The position numbers and the translations under genes are program-made. From Symbiodinium natans (Eukaryota > Sar > Dinophyceae > Suessiales > Symbiodiniaceae), in the NCBI GenBank assembly GCA_905221605.1, contig CAJNDS010000981.1:1-45667 (forward strand): a stretch of DNA of 45,667 nucleotides. The letters run 5' to 3'. Under the pieces are notes generated by a model. The model ran no database searches and had not been told where the DNA came from. It saw nothing but the letters and a program-made list of their open reading frames with translations. This document shows positions 28,039 to 38,173 of this stretch, in pieces (the first letter of the stretch is position 1; each line of letters opens with the position of its first letter).

Positions 28039-30570
28039 ATGGCTGCTTCGTTGGTCATTGGTGGCAGCCTTTACACTGCTGTCAATGGAGATGGCGACAG
28101 TGACTGGGAAAGATGCTACCCTGGCGAGCGGTGGGGTACACCATGGCTCCAGCCTCGGGCCGCGAGGGGCTCCATTGCGGCAGCTGTCAGCCCGCCTCCG
28201 CCAGCTAGACGGGACGTTTCCCGAACCCCTTGCGGCACCCCAACGCGGGAGAGAGGACCACTGACGAAGGAGCCTGCAACGAAAGAGCATGCGGTTGTGC
28301 CGGCCGCGAGTCCTATTGCTCTGGATGCTTGTGTGACGACTCCCTCTAGTGCAGTTGATCACAGGATCGGAGGGGGTAGCGCCGCCTCGTGTCCACCCCG
28401 TAGTGGCGGCAATATTAGGGACCCGCCGCCTGGCGTACGACGTCCACCCAGCCCCCGGACACGGCCCACGCACACAGCATCTCCGGATGGGATTAGGACG
28501 GTTGAGGCGTCACAGCCCCCTTGCGCTAAGTCTCCCACGGACTCACTTGGCCTGACGGAACCAAAATCGGATCTCCCTATGCCTCCCCATGGCCTGACGC
28601 CCATCCCCGCCAGGCCTGTGCCCGCTGTCCAAGCTCGCAAGGAAAGTCGGCCTCTCGCTTTGGACGAAGACGGCTCTCAGCAGCTGGAACCACCAAAAGC
28701 CAAGCCTCGAGGGCCTAGCGAGCCCAGCGGCACCCGCGATCCCAGCGCCCCAGCCTGCGCACCCATCATGCAGAGCAACACAGTCTCGGTCTGTGATCTC
28801 ATGTGGCGCGCACTTGCAGCGGGACATCACTTTGGTAAGAATGTCAAACCTCGGCCCTACATGAACCTGCGTGACTCGCAACACCTCACAACACACTGCC
28901 AGCAGCTTCGGGCATATAGGGCCTATGAGGTGTTTTTGAACGGCATACCGAACCAGCTGCAAGACTCGGGTATGCTGATCGGAATCGCTGACACGCTACT
29001 GCATCTGCCTGAAACGTTTCCGGCGGCGTATTTGAAGGTTTATGACCCTATCATCACGCAGTGCCTTAGATTGTCGGGGGCATTGCAGCATTTCGACCTT
29101 GCTGAAATGTTGGATTGCCCGGTCCCGCAGCTGGACAAAGCGAGGCTTTCGGAGTCCCTGGTGGGGTATGGCTTTCTTACCACAGCGCAGTACATCGCGG
29201 ATCTTTTCTCTGCGGTGTCGGACTTGCCGAGTGTCATCAATGCCAGTTTTCCTGCAATGCTCAGCTACGCTGACCCAGATTATTGGCTGGGTGCACTTCT
29301 GCTCGCATTCGAGTCCCACCAAAAAGGTCCCCTGGAGCGTACGGCAGGGCTGCCCATTGTTCTTGGTTTTCCTGAATCTGACAATAAAATTACTGACCTG
29401 CAGATCAATGTGCCGCCTGCAGCCATGGTGGCCTTCTTGGCTGGCCGCGCTTATCGGTGTCCCACGTGCCCTACTACCAAATATGTGATGGACGCGCACA
29501 GTGGACTGCCACAAGTCACTGGCCAAGCCTCCCAAGAAGCCTTGCAGGCATGGGCCGCAGCTGCTAAGCACACGGACGTGGAAACGGCCAGGCTTGCCCA
29601 GCCCAGCCTGAATACGTTCCTAGGCATCACGCTGCAGGGCACACAGACACTTGGGCAAAGGCACTATCAAGAATTTAGGCCGGACCTCCCCCCTGCCCAT
29701 TTCCTTGACGCCATCCGGCTTGCTCTTGCGGCCTCGGTGGCCAACCAAAACATTGAACATTTTTGGTCAGTTTTTAACTTGGAATGGCCTGACACTTCTC
29801 ACAGAATGGCTGTTTTTCTACGGCGAGTGTTGCCCCTAGAGTGCTTGCTCTCCTCGCCCTGTGCTGCGCCTGTGGAAGCGAACACTGCAGCAACCTCGCC
29901 GGAGGTCGTCAGCATCTCTTCCGAAACTAACGAAGGCTCTCCCTGCCCGATGGATGACATGTCAGACGCGGAGGACGAACCCGAGGCACAGGTGAATGAT
30001 TGGCGCTTCTCGGAGCTGCGAACCACTGACCTTGCAGCTTTGCGAGAAGTGGATGTCTCCGCCCCTTTCCGGCTGCCAGTCATCTTTGATGCGCATTGGA
30101 AAGGGATCAGCACCACACCCACCAAGCATGGGCCCCAACGTCCCCAAAATGCGTGGTATGACGCAGCCACTGCTCATTGGGCTGCCATTAAGGGGCTCAT
30201 GCGAGCCAAACATCCAACCAAGCAGCGCCTCAACAGCTTCTGGTTTAGGATGTACTGTCATGGCACCCCCAAGGACCCTGATCCTTCGGCCCTGCGTGCT
30301 GCAGTTACCTCCTTCCCCTTTCAGTATAAGGACGAAGGTGTTGTGCAGTACAGGCAAATCCAGGAAGCTGTCCGGGTGATGTGGCACGCGGCCCAAACCT
30401 CAATGACAAGATACATGCGTATCCCCATTCCGGACGGCATCCCTGAGTGGGGGGTTGATGAGCAAGAGCTGCCTCCAATGCAGGTCATGCCCAGCCGAGG
30501 GAAGCGTTCCCATACCACCTCAGCTGGCCATCGCTCCCGGCGTCCGGACTGGGATGGCTCCTGGCAATAG
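28039..30570 (+). CDS. Large hypothetical protein of unknown function
   Basis: 843 residues from ATG 28039, with an intact frame. Residues 1-255 are Pro/Ser/Arg-rich and look disordered. About 255-600 look folded and mostly helical, with a Cys pair (YRCPTCPTTKYV) near residue 475. A Glu/Asp/Ser-rich linker lies at about 615-660, followed by a second compact region with several Trp residues and a basic tail. A disordered head, folded core and zinc-like pair would suit a Gag-like or DNA-binding element protein, but no family is recognised. Confidence 0.5.
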   Translation: MAASLVIGGSLYTAVNGDGDSDWERCYPGERWGTPWLQPRAARGSIAAAVSPPPPARRDVSRTPCGTPTRERGPLTKEPATKEHAVVPAASPIALDACVTTPSSAVDHRIGGGSAASCPPRSGGNIRDPPPGVRRPPSPRTRPTHTASPDGIRTVEASQPPCAKSPTDSLGLTEPKSDLPMPPHGLTPIPARPVPAVQARKESRPLALDEDGSQQLEPPKAKPRGPSEPSGTRDPSAPACAPIMQSNTVSVCDLMWRALAAGHHFGKNVKPRPYMNLRDSQHLTTHCQQLRAYRAYEVFLNGIPNQLQDSGMLIGIADTLLHLPETFPAAYLKVYDPIITQCLRLSGALQHFDLAEMLDCPVPQLDKARLSESLVGYGFLTTAQYIADLFSAVSDLPSVINASFPAMLSYADPDYWLGALLLAFESHQKGPLERTAGLPIVLGFPESDNKITDLQINVPPAAMVAFLAGRAYRCPTCPTTKYVMDAHSGLPQVTGQASQEALQAWAAAAKHTDVETARLAQPSLNTFLGITLQGTQTLGQRHYQEFRPDLPPAHFLDAIRLALAASVANQNIEHFWSVFNLEWPDTSHRMAVFLRRVLPLECLLSSPCAAPVEANTAATSPEVVSISSETNEGSPCPMDDMSDAEDEPEAQVNDWRFSELRTTDLAALREVDVSAPFRLPVIFDAHWKGISTTPTKHGPQRPQNAWYDAATAHWAAIKGLMRAKHPTKQRLNSFWFRMYCHGTPKDPDPSALRAAVTSFPFQYKDEGVVQYRQIQEAVRVMWHAAQTSMTRYMRIPIPDGIPEWGVDEQELPPMQVMPSRGKRSHTTSAGHRSRRPDWDGSWQ

Positions 30571-30651
30571 ACAGCAAACTGTCATCTGAGGGCTCCTACT
30601 GACGCCATGCGAACGCACCATTGAGTCCTTTCATGGCATGCTGCCTAGCGT

Positions 30652-30669
30652 GATGTGAGCCCTCACATC
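30652..30669. repeat. Palindrome at start of tandem unit 1
   Basis: The arms GATGTGAG and CTCACATC form a perfect 8-bp stem with a CC loop. Recurs at 31316 and, with one mismatch, at 32196. Confidence 0.6.
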
Positions 30670-31315
30670 TCCTCACCGATACATGCCGCAAGACTACCTC
30701 GGGATACTCTTGGTTTGGCAACCCTCTCGTGGTCTATGCCACGGATTGGATCGTGCTTGTCTTTTGTGTGCTTACAGCTTGCAGCTGTGAACACCCTTCT
30801 GGGTCGGCCCCGCGGTGTGCCTGTGGGAACGGGGGGCCTTTCTTTCGTGGTTGCTCCACTGGCCATCTGCCACGGACTACCCTGGACCGGTCCTGCCTGG
30901 ATGTTCCAGCTTTGTCATCGGTAAAACGGCCAATCTTCCTTTCCTCTGCCCCCTCTAGGTGGGCAGGTTGCCCGCTTCTATGTGCTACGACCGTGTGTGA
31001 ACCCCTCGGACTTGAGTGTTGACCATCTCTCGTCTGGACGGTGACACCCCCGTGTCGTACAACGGCGTCATGCCAATTGGGAGAGACCAGCTAGGGGATG
31101 CTGCTTCTGGGCTGTGGACACTTCTACGCGGAGATCAGGTTTCCACTTCCCTGGCAATGTGCCATCGAGCACCTGTGGACAACCTGGCCTTCACGAGAGC
31201 CATTCTCGCCTGTGCTTGGGTTGCTGCGGGGTTCCCTGCCTGCTTGGGTGTATATCTCTGCTTGCGTCAAAGCAGCCATACATGACTACCTCCCCATCGG
31301 TAGGTGGCCAAGCGT

Positions 31316-31333
31316 GATGTGAGCCCTCACATC
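31316..31333. repeat. Palindrome at start of tandem unit 2
   Basis: Same palindrome as at 30652-30669, in the same context (GCGTGATGTGAG before, TCTCCTC after). Confidence 0.6.
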
Positions 31334-32195
31334 TCCTCGCCGACGTCTGTCGGTTTGGGCATGGAGGGTCTGATTCTGGTTATTGAACCCTCAACCCTCA
31401 CCGGCCAAGGAGATAGTTGCTTGGCCTTGAGTGCGAAGTTTCGACTGGGGGACTCTCCCGCTTCCTGCGGGGCAGGTGGGGTCCCCGCCTGCTTGGGTTT
31501 ACCTGATGGCTCTGATTGGAACGAAGCAGTCAAGCCTGCTTTGGCCGTCGGACGAGACTCTTGTGAGTCAAAAGAACGTTGCGCCTTGTGCTCGGAGAGG
31601 CTCCACTGGCTGACCACCATGGAGTGCTCTGGGCTGGTCCTACCCTTTGTTCTTGCCGTTAAGTCCCCACTGGCTGACCACCATGGGGCAACTTTATACT
31701 TCGGATCAAGAAGGTTGACACCTGCAACGTCCCGTGCCAAGGCACGACTATGCCCCACCTGTGATGGCGGACTTGTGAACCTTCTCGTGAACGGCCTTGG
31801 CTGGTGCTGAATGTAGTCGCATCGGTGGCTGCATGATGGTGGTTTTGTGAATCTGGCAACGTCGCCTTTTGCGACGCACCTGCGCACTCGGTGCTACATG
31901 TGTGCTCCCGGCCTCTTCGACGATTTCGAGTACTGAGTGCACAGGGTGACCTAGCAGTTCGGCGCGCTGGCTGTGGACACTTCTACGTGGAGATTATGCA
32001 CCCGCTGACTTGGCAGGGAGCCATTCCCCACTTGTAGAACAACCTGGCCCTCTTGAGACTCTAGAGGGTCACCCTCGTCTGAGCTTGGCCTGCGGCAGGG
32101 CAAGTGGGCTCCCCGCCCGCGTGGATGTTACCTGAAGGCTCTGATTGGATCAAAGTAGCAATACCATGGAGATCCTTGCACTTCGGCACCAATGT

Positions 32196-32213
32196 GATGT
32201 GAGCCCTCCCATC
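32196..32213. repeat. Palindrome at start of tandem unit 3, one mismatch
   Basis: Same site as in the other two units but with CTCCCATC in the right arm, so the stem has one mismatch. Confidence 0.55.
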
Positions 32214-32433
32214 TCCTTACCGACGTACCTCGCGGGTTTGGGTTTGGAGGGACCTGATGCGTGCCGATGCGCAGGCCAGCGCCAAGGTTGCGTGGCCTTG
32301 TGTGAGATGCCTGGACTGGGAGGTTCCTCGTTGTCATTATAAACCCTGTGGCGTTAAGGGTTTGGTAACTCGCTGTGGACTCTCCCCGTGGAATCGGTAG
32401 CTGCAGCTACTCTCGCCCCCCCTCTGGCCGTGC

Positions 32434-32790
32434 GCGGGCACCTCTCTGGGTGGGCACTTGTACGCCAGGTTGACTGGAGAACCCTGTGCTCGGAGCTACT
32501 CCACTGGCTGACCACCATGGAGTGCCCTGGGCCGGTCCTGCTTTGATTGTTCTTGCTGTCAAGTCCCCACTGGCTGACCTCCATGGGGCATATGCCCCCT
32601 GTGCCGGGCGCGGACACCTCTCTGGGTGGGCACTTGTACGCCAAGGTGAATGGAGCACCCAGAGCTCGGAGCTACTCCACTGGCTGACCACCATGGCGTG
32701 CCCTGGGCCGGTCTTGCCTTGATTGTTCTTGCTGTTAAGTCCCCACTGGCTGACCACCATGGGGCATATGCACATCTTTCATCCCCCCTA
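32434..32790. repeat. 176-bp tandem duplication inside unit 3
   Basis: A segment beginning near GGGCACCTCTCTGGGTGGG is present twice in direct tandem with a period of 176 bases: CCACTGGCTG recurs at 32501 and 32677, and at 32567 and 32743. Unit 2 holds only one such block (31603 and 31667). This is a local duplication after the larger array formed. Confidence 0.7.
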
Positions 32791-33197
32791 GGGAGTCTGA
32801 CTTGCAACATCCTTTCGCCATTGAGTGTCGGTTGTCTGTCCTTGACAACGAGTACGTGATCCGAACCTCTTCTGATGACCTCGGTTTGAATAACCGCTGT
32901 CGCACCAGTGGCTACATGATGGTGGTTTTGAGAATCTGGCAATGTCGCAATTGCGATTCCCCCACAAGCTCTGTGCTTCCTTGTGAACCGGGACTTCATT
33001 GACGACTTCGAGTACTGAGTCCGTGGGGTATCTAGTAGTTCAGCGCGATTGCTCGCTTTGTTTCTTTGGTGTTTGTTTGCTTGGTGGTTGCTTGGTGTGT
33101 CTGGCGGATTGTGTGCGCTGACTTTGTTTCACCCTTTACGTCGAGCCCAACAAGACCGGCCTACTGTGCTACTGATGCAGTAAAGAGGCGTCAGTCC

Positions 33198-33207
33198 AAA
33201 AAAAAAA
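33198..33207 (+). other. A10 tract between the repeat array and the second copia element
   Basis: Ten consecutive A residues follow the repeat region and precede the copia leader. It could be the poly(A) tail of a LINE, possibly the LINE that begins near 10084. It could equally be chance. No matching target-site duplication can be identified. Confidence 0.35.
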
Positions 33208-33375
33208 TTTCCAGTGGGCGTTATCACCGGAGGAAATTCGAGACAGCAAGAGTTAAGGTTCATTAAAGAAGACAGGAGTTAAGGTTCATTAACTACGCTC
33301 TGTTGGATCGGGAGAAGGAAGAAGAAAGAGAAGAAGAGCCTTGAGTCCAGACGACTTGCCTAGATCGTCGGAGCA

Positions 33376-33714
33376 ATGGCAGAACAGCAGAGAGCAAACT
33401 TTGAAGCGATGTTGAATGGCATAGGCCAGGCAACAGAAGCTCTAGGAAGAGTTGCAGCTCAAACAGGAGCTCAACAAGAGCAGCTAGCCGCAGCGATGCG
33501 AGCTTTCACCGAAGCAGCGACACAAGGTGCTGCGCAAGCTGCAAGAGGTTCCCCAAGAGGTGCCGGTGGTGAAGGACTACCGAGAGCACAACCTTCAGGT
33601 GTTCCGTTCGACACCCAGCAACGATTGAAGAAGAAGTCTCTCAATGGAGTGATTGGAGTTTTGCCTTCAAGAACTTTTTGGCGTTCATGGACTACGAGTT
33701 CCTCCCCGATTTGA
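33376..33714 (+). pseudogene. Copia Gag, N-terminal piece before a frameshift
   Basis: ATG 33376 opens a Gln/Ala-rich helical start (MAEQQRANFEAMLNGIGQ), as in the left copia Gag. The frame is coding to about 33670. There the signal moves to the frame of the next feature, and this frame stops at 33714. Confidence 0.7.
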
Positions 33715-34953
33715 GTAAGGCTGAAGCATCAGCAGATGTGCTGAACATCGAAGATGAGACTGGAGGATTTTATGGAGCGAACGAAGGACGAAGGATAAGA
33801 GGAATGAAGCTGTACTCAGTGTTGAGCAGCTATCTGAAGAACCGTCCATTGAAGGTGTTGAGAAGCATCGACAAGATGGATGGATTTGAAGTTTGGAGGA
33901 GGTTAACAGCAGAGCTAGAACCGTCCTCAAGATCCCGAAGTTTGGCAATGGCCCAAGCTCTGGTAGGATTCCCTGCAATGGCAAAGGGAGCTAGTCTGAT
34001 GGACTATGTCCTTACGTTCGAGAAGTTGGTCAATGAGTACGAGAAACTCTCGACAACGAAGTATGACGACAATCTGAAGATTGGAACGTTGCTGAAGGGC
34101 ATCCCACAACATCTGAAGCAGCATATCATGGTAGGCATCAACGACAAGACAAGCTATGATGACCTGAGAATGAAGTTGCTGCAGTATGAAAGAAGCAACC
34201 AAACGTGGTCTGCTGAGAATATTTTGGGAGCTTTGAGTGTTCAGAGCACAGGAGGAAGTTCAAGCTCCAAGGAGTATCAAGGTCCGATTCCAATGGAGAT
34301 CGACCGAGCCACGTTCAAAGGAAAAGGAAAGTACGACAAGGGGAGACCGAAAGGAAAAGGCAAAGGAAAGTATGAGAAAGGAAGTCCGAAAGGAAAAGGA
34401 AGAGGAGGAAAAGGCGGAAAAGGAAGAGGTCGCGGTAAAGGCCGTGGCCGAGGAAAAGGAAAAGGAAAAGGAAAGTCGGTAAGGCAAGTTGAATCGACCG
34501 GCTACGGAAATCAAGGAAAAGGTTCAGGTGGAAAAGGATCAAGATCTGCAGTAGAATGCTACAACTGTGGAAAGCATGGACACTATGCATCAGAATGTTG
34601 GGCACCTGCGAAAGGCGGAAACAACTCCGGAAAAGGTGGAAAGCCGAAAGGAAAAATGCGCCAAGTGCGAGAAGGCGAAGAAGAATGGTATCAAGACCAA
34701 GATGGGTCAAGTGACCGGTGGTACACACCGTCGCAATCGAGTGCGAGTGCACCACCAAGCCAGTACAGAAGTCAGGAACAGGCACAAGTGCGAGCTGCAC
34801 AAGCCGCCAAAGGAAGTGAACAAGTGCGAAGAATCAATGAATGGTCAACGGTAACGATCGAAGAAGTCGATGAAGAAGACGACGAAGAAGTCGTAGACCT
34901 GATCGAGATGTTCAGAGAATGGGGAAACAAGCCCGCTGTGAGAACAATAAGAG
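33678..34953 (+). pseudogene. Copia Gag with Lys/Gly-rich region and zinc knuckle, cut by nested insertion
   Basis: The helical core (LYSVLSSYLKNRPL, then FEKLVNEYEKLS and LKQHIM) matches the left copia Gag in order and spacing. A long KGKGKG/GRGRG stretch follows, then a CCHC knuckle (CYNCGKHGHYASEC, near 34557-34598), then an acidic tail (EEVDEEDDEE). Gag packages element RNA. Coding stops at the insertion at 34953/34954. The open frame to 35162 beyond it is repeat A1 of the nested element. Confidence 0.8.
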
Positions 34954-35162
34954 GCTTACTGTTCGCGAGCGAATGGTGTTTTACCGTTTGCTTCCATACT
35001 GCCTCTGCGAAAAACGGTGTGTTCCGTTTGTTCGTGGTTTGTAACCCAAAAAGTTTCTGTGCTTGTCGTGCTTGGAATTGCGAACGACAATTTGCAAAAC
35101 TTCGTTTTCTGGAGATCTGTGTGTGCAGCGCTGGCTCCACAGCTCAGTGCGAAAAATTTTGA
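34954..35162 (+). repeat. Split direct repeat A1 (left end of the YR retrotransposon)
   Basis: 209 bp, identical by eye to A2 (43472-43680). Begins GCTTACTG. A 12-base palindrome TTCGCGAGCGAA lies eight bases inside (34962-34973). Confidence 0.92.
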
Positions 35163-35250
35163 GGACTCGAGGCCGCTTCTAGCTTAGTGGCCCTGTACTG
35201 GGTGCTAAGACTTTAGTCTCGTGCAAGCTTCCCCGCGATCGGGGGGGTGG

Positions 35251-35562
35251 ATGGACCTTTCGGCATCCAGTGTATCCACGTCGTCATCCGACGATTTCCG
35301 TGTGCCCGTGCCGCCCTTTGTCTTTGCGCCTGTTCGCATTCGACCCCTGCACTATCACGCGCCTGACCTTCAGCGCCGTATTGAGGCGCCGCCTGATATT
35401 TTCAGCTACATTGTTGAACCCAGCTTCCGTGGCCTCCTCGTTAGTCGGAGTGAAGGGGCCAGGTTCCTTCTCTGCCTCACGGTGTCTGACTGGAACCAGT
35501 TCAGTGCTGCTGCCCATTGGGTGCAGTCGTGTTACCGCCAACTGCTTCCTCTACAAGGTTGA
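35251..35562 (+). CDS. Small hypothetical protein of the YR retrotransposon
   Basis: 103 residues from ATG 35251, 88 bases after repeat A1. It is Ser-rich at the start and then has a compact region rich in Phe, Arg and Leu. No motif is recognised. Its stop lies 14 bases before the ATG of the recombinase. It may be an upstream ORF or a frameshifted head of the recombinase protein. Confidence 0.4.
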   Translation: MDLSASSVSTSSSDDFRVPVPPFVFAPVRIRPLHYHAPDLQRRIEAPPDIFSYIVEPSFRGLLVSRSEGARFLLCLTVSDWNQFSAAAHWVQSCYRQLLPLQG

Positions 35563-35576
35563 CTGGTGTTGCTGCC

Positions 35577-37247
35577 ATGTCTACAGACAGTCTGCCGGAT
35601 ATAGAGGGGGATGATGTCTCGGTTGGCCATGTCAGCGAAGATGATGGACCGCCAGTCCTTCCTATTGCTCACCTGGAGTTGCCCCCCTTTGGGTCTGGAG
35701 TGCAGTCCTCTGGGCCGTTGTTCGTGTTGCCAAGGCCGTCGGATGCGGAAGCTGAGGCCCTGGATTGGGGAGATGAAAACTCCCCTGTCTCAGCGATGGA
35801 AGACTTTATGGTTGAAGCCAACCATGACATGTCTGAGCTCAGCTCTGAGCACACTTCATGCAGGTCATGTTTGCGTGATGATCTGCTAAGCCAGTCTGCT
35901 GAGCATGACGCCTCCGGGGATGAACCTCAGTTGGCCGAGACTGAGAAACTTCCTGTTGATGAGCCTCCATCAAAGATGGCCCGCACCGTGGGTGATGTGT
36001 TCGCCGACAACTTTGTGCGTTTGGCGGATGGGGGCATGTCTGATGTTGTTTTGCCATGGGAGCTGCCTGCTGTTAGTGCAATCTTTAGTGAATCCTCAGT
36101 GTTTTCTGAACTTAAAATGCCAACCCTTTCAATGCGTGAGACGGAAGTCTGGACCCCTCACTCGCCTCCGTGTGATCCATTCACTTCCTTGGATGAACCG
36201 CAGGAGCCGTTCGTGTCTGGTGACCTTGCGTCCAATGTTTTCAAGGTCCTCTCTGATGTGGACGTTGATGCCCAGCACCGTAAAGCAGTGAGGCTTGCAG
36301 TTGATAAGTGGATTGTAATCATGCGTAGAAACTGCAAGATGCACCCGGAGTGCGAGGTTGATCCACAGGCATTGGAGGCGTGCATTGGGTCGAGGGCCGC
36401 AGGAACTGCCTCCAAGAGGGCGGGTAGCATCCTCACGTTCCTGAGGTGGTTTGACACAATTGTTGGTGCCAACCTCGACCCCTTTACTGATGACATGTTC
36501 TGGAGGTACATGCAATTCTTAGATGGCTCGCAGGCCCCGCCGTCCAAAGCCTCGTCCTTCTTGTCAGCCTTGCGTTTTGCTTATTTCGTGATGGATGTTA
36601 CTAACATTCCTAACAAGCTAAGCCGCAAGTGTGTTGGTGCGGCTGAGCGTATGTTGGCCAACCTTGGGGACCTCAAACAAGCTCCCCCACTTACCGTGGC
36701 ACAAGTCCGCATCCTTCATTCACTGTTGCATGGACAAGGTACCTCGGATTGGGATCGGGCCTTTGCTGGATATTGCCTTTTGTGCTTGTATGCGCGTGCT
36801 AGACAATCTGACTTCCGCAAAGTGGCATACGTGGACGTGGATGGTGAAGGTCGTGATGGCTACGTGGTGATCCGGGTCAAGCAACATAAAACTGCCAGGG
36901 CAGCCAGAAGAGTTGCTCAGCTGCTCCCAATCTTGATTCCATTGCGAGGAATCTCGGACAATGAGTGGTTCGAATCATGCAAGTGTGCCTTTGAGAAAGT
37001 TGGTCTGTTGTTGCAAGGACATGTTGGTGCTGCGCTCTTCCGTCCACCACTAGCCAGTGGCGTGCTGGCTCGCAGGGCCATTACGTCGGGGGAAGTTTCC
37101 ACCTACTTGAGGCTCGCGCTTGGTGATAATGCCGTGTCCTCGCACAGCTTGAAGAGAACTTGCATCTCTTGGGCCAGCAAGGCTGGGTCCAAGAAGGAGG
37201 TTCGATCTTGTTTGAAGGAACGGAAGCCGTGTACTCTGTTGAGCTAA
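35577..37247 (+). CDS. Tyrosine recombinase of the YR retrotransposon (frameshifted before the catalytic Tyr)
   Basis: ATG 35577 gives 556 residues. Residues 1-220 are acidic and disordered. About 235-350 form the helical DNA-binding domain (SAM-like, with ILTFLRWF). The catalytic domain follows, with the first Arg in YARARQSDFRKV (about 407-409), a Lys in KQHKTARA, and His523 in HSLKRT. The frame then ends in unrelated residues. The expected catalytic Tyr is in the next frame (VYSVELS, near 37227), so an indel near 37205-37215 separates them. The enzyme would integrate the circular DNA copy. Recombinase upstream of Gag is unusual, since DIRS and Ngaro have it last. Confidence 0.8.
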   Translation: MSTDSLPDIEGDDVSVGHVSEDDGPPVLPIAHLELPPFGSGVQSSGPLFVLPRPSDAEAEALDWGDENSPVSAMEDFMVEANHDMSELSSEHTSCRSCLRDDLLSQSAEHDASGDEPQLAETEKLPVDEPPSKMARTVGDVFADNFVRLADGGMSDVVLPWELPAVSAIFSESSVFSELKMPTLSMRETEVWTPHSPPCDPFTSLDEPQEPFVSGDLASNVFKVLSDVDVDAQHRKAVRLAVDKWIVIMRRNCKMHPECEVDPQALEACIGSRAAGTASKRAGSILTFLRWFDTIVGANLDPFTDDMFWRYMQFLDGSQAPPSKASSFLSALRFAYFVMDVTNIPNKLSRKCVGAAERMLANLGDLKQAPPLTVAQVRILHSLLHGQGTSDWDRAFAGYCLLCLYARARQSDFRKVAYVDVDGEGRDGYVVIRVKQHKTARAARRVAQLLPILIPLRGISDNEWFESCKCAFEKVGLLLQGHVGAALFRPPLASGVLARRAITSGEVSTYLRLALGDNAVSSHSLKRTCISWASKAGSKKEVRSCLKERKPCTLLS

Positions 37248-37738
37248 GCATGGGGCCCGTGCGGGAGCTGGAAACGGTCTTGGATGCCATCAGACAGCTT
37301 GAGTTTTCTCCTGATGCAGCCCGGGGGCAAATGTGGGCGTTCCCTCCTCAGCCGCCTCCCCCTGGCGGGCCGATGCAGGACAAGAGTGTGTTGTCTGCTC
37401 AGACAAGCTTTGCCGCCTCCTTGGCACCTGCGATCAAGGTTGAAAGCTCCGATGAAGAAGAGTCATCGTCCTCCGATAGTTCGAGTGAGTCGTCAGGGTC
37501 GAGTGAATCGCAAACGTCGCGGGACCCTGCGCGTGTTGACGCCCGAGCGTCTGTTCCCAGTGTTAACCCTGTGCAAGGCACTGGTACATGGGTGAAACAC
37601 TCCAGATCTGGAGTTCTACACCATGCCTATGGCGACAACATTCTTGTGTGTGGGCGCCCGCGCACGGCAATGTATGTCTTGCCTTCAGAGGAGGATCTTA
37701 TGAATCCCGAGTGTCGCACATGTAAACGCAACCTATGA
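37211..37738 (+). pseudogene. Recombinase C-terminus in a shifted frame, with acidic tail
   Basis: This frame picks up with GTEAVYSVELSMGPVREL, the usual surroundings of the catalytic Tyr in DIRS-type recombinases. After a helix, a Pro-rich hinge and a long Ser/Asp/Glu tract come a compact end with CRTCKRN and a stop at 37738. It is the natural C-terminus of the protein that starts at 35577. Confidence 0.65.
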
Positions 37739-38173
37739 TGTGGTGTGGCTGGAGGAAGTTTGTGATCGTTTCTGATCGCTGTGGTGAGGAAAAGAGTTTG
37801 CTACATGGTAGCGACTTGGTGCCCAGGGGCTAATGTGAGGAAATGTGAACTGCAGTGTGTGCTGTTGCCGGCTAAATGTCGGAGTGTTGGATTCAAGGCA
37901 AGGACATGGTCCCTTATGAGCCTTGTGGCACATGGTGCCAATGCCTAGCCAAGGGGCTTTATAGGCATTAGGGGCCCAGGGGCCACGCATGCAGCATGTG
38001 TGTGTGCGTTGTGAATGTGATGTTTCAACCCAGGCTCGCAGTAGTAGAGAGCGGACATGTTCCTTGTGATACTTAGCGTGTGTGGTGTTTGTACTGCGTT
38101 TTCTACTGTGTTGCACTTTGGCGGAGTTCAAGGGTGAATTCCTCTTCGATTGGACTGCGTAGCTTCCTGTGCC
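37739..38173. other. Intergenic region of the YR retrotransposon
   Basis: 435 bases between recombinase and Gag. It is GT-rich, with no convincing ORF, repeat or hairpin. It could hold a promoter for the Gag-Pol transcript. Confidence 0.4.

Larger units (their letters stand above)
30571..33197. repeat. Three-unit diverged tandem repeat array, non-coding
   Basis: About 2.6 kb without a convincing gene. Three units begin with the same palindrome (30652, 31316, 32196) followed by TCTCCTC/TCTCCTT and a CCGA. Units of about 664, 880 and 860 bases share further blocks: CTGTGGACACTTCTACG at 31112 and 31971, the CCACTGGC-type block, and a matching end (CGAGTACTGAGT at 31926 and 33008). Divergence is considerable. 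Short open frames inside are frame-inconsistent between units, so I do not call them genes. It may be a 3' UTR or a satellite-like array. Confidence 0.6.

Noticed and set aside
30571-33200. Several short ORFs of 60-190 codons and a CRISPR-like look
   Set aside because: Frames do not agree between tandem units, repeats are long and diverged, and there are no regular spacers.
34955-35162. Cys-rich C-terminus of the copia Gag open frame
   Set aside because: It is translation into repeat A1 of the inserted element. The same peptide appears at 43472-43680.
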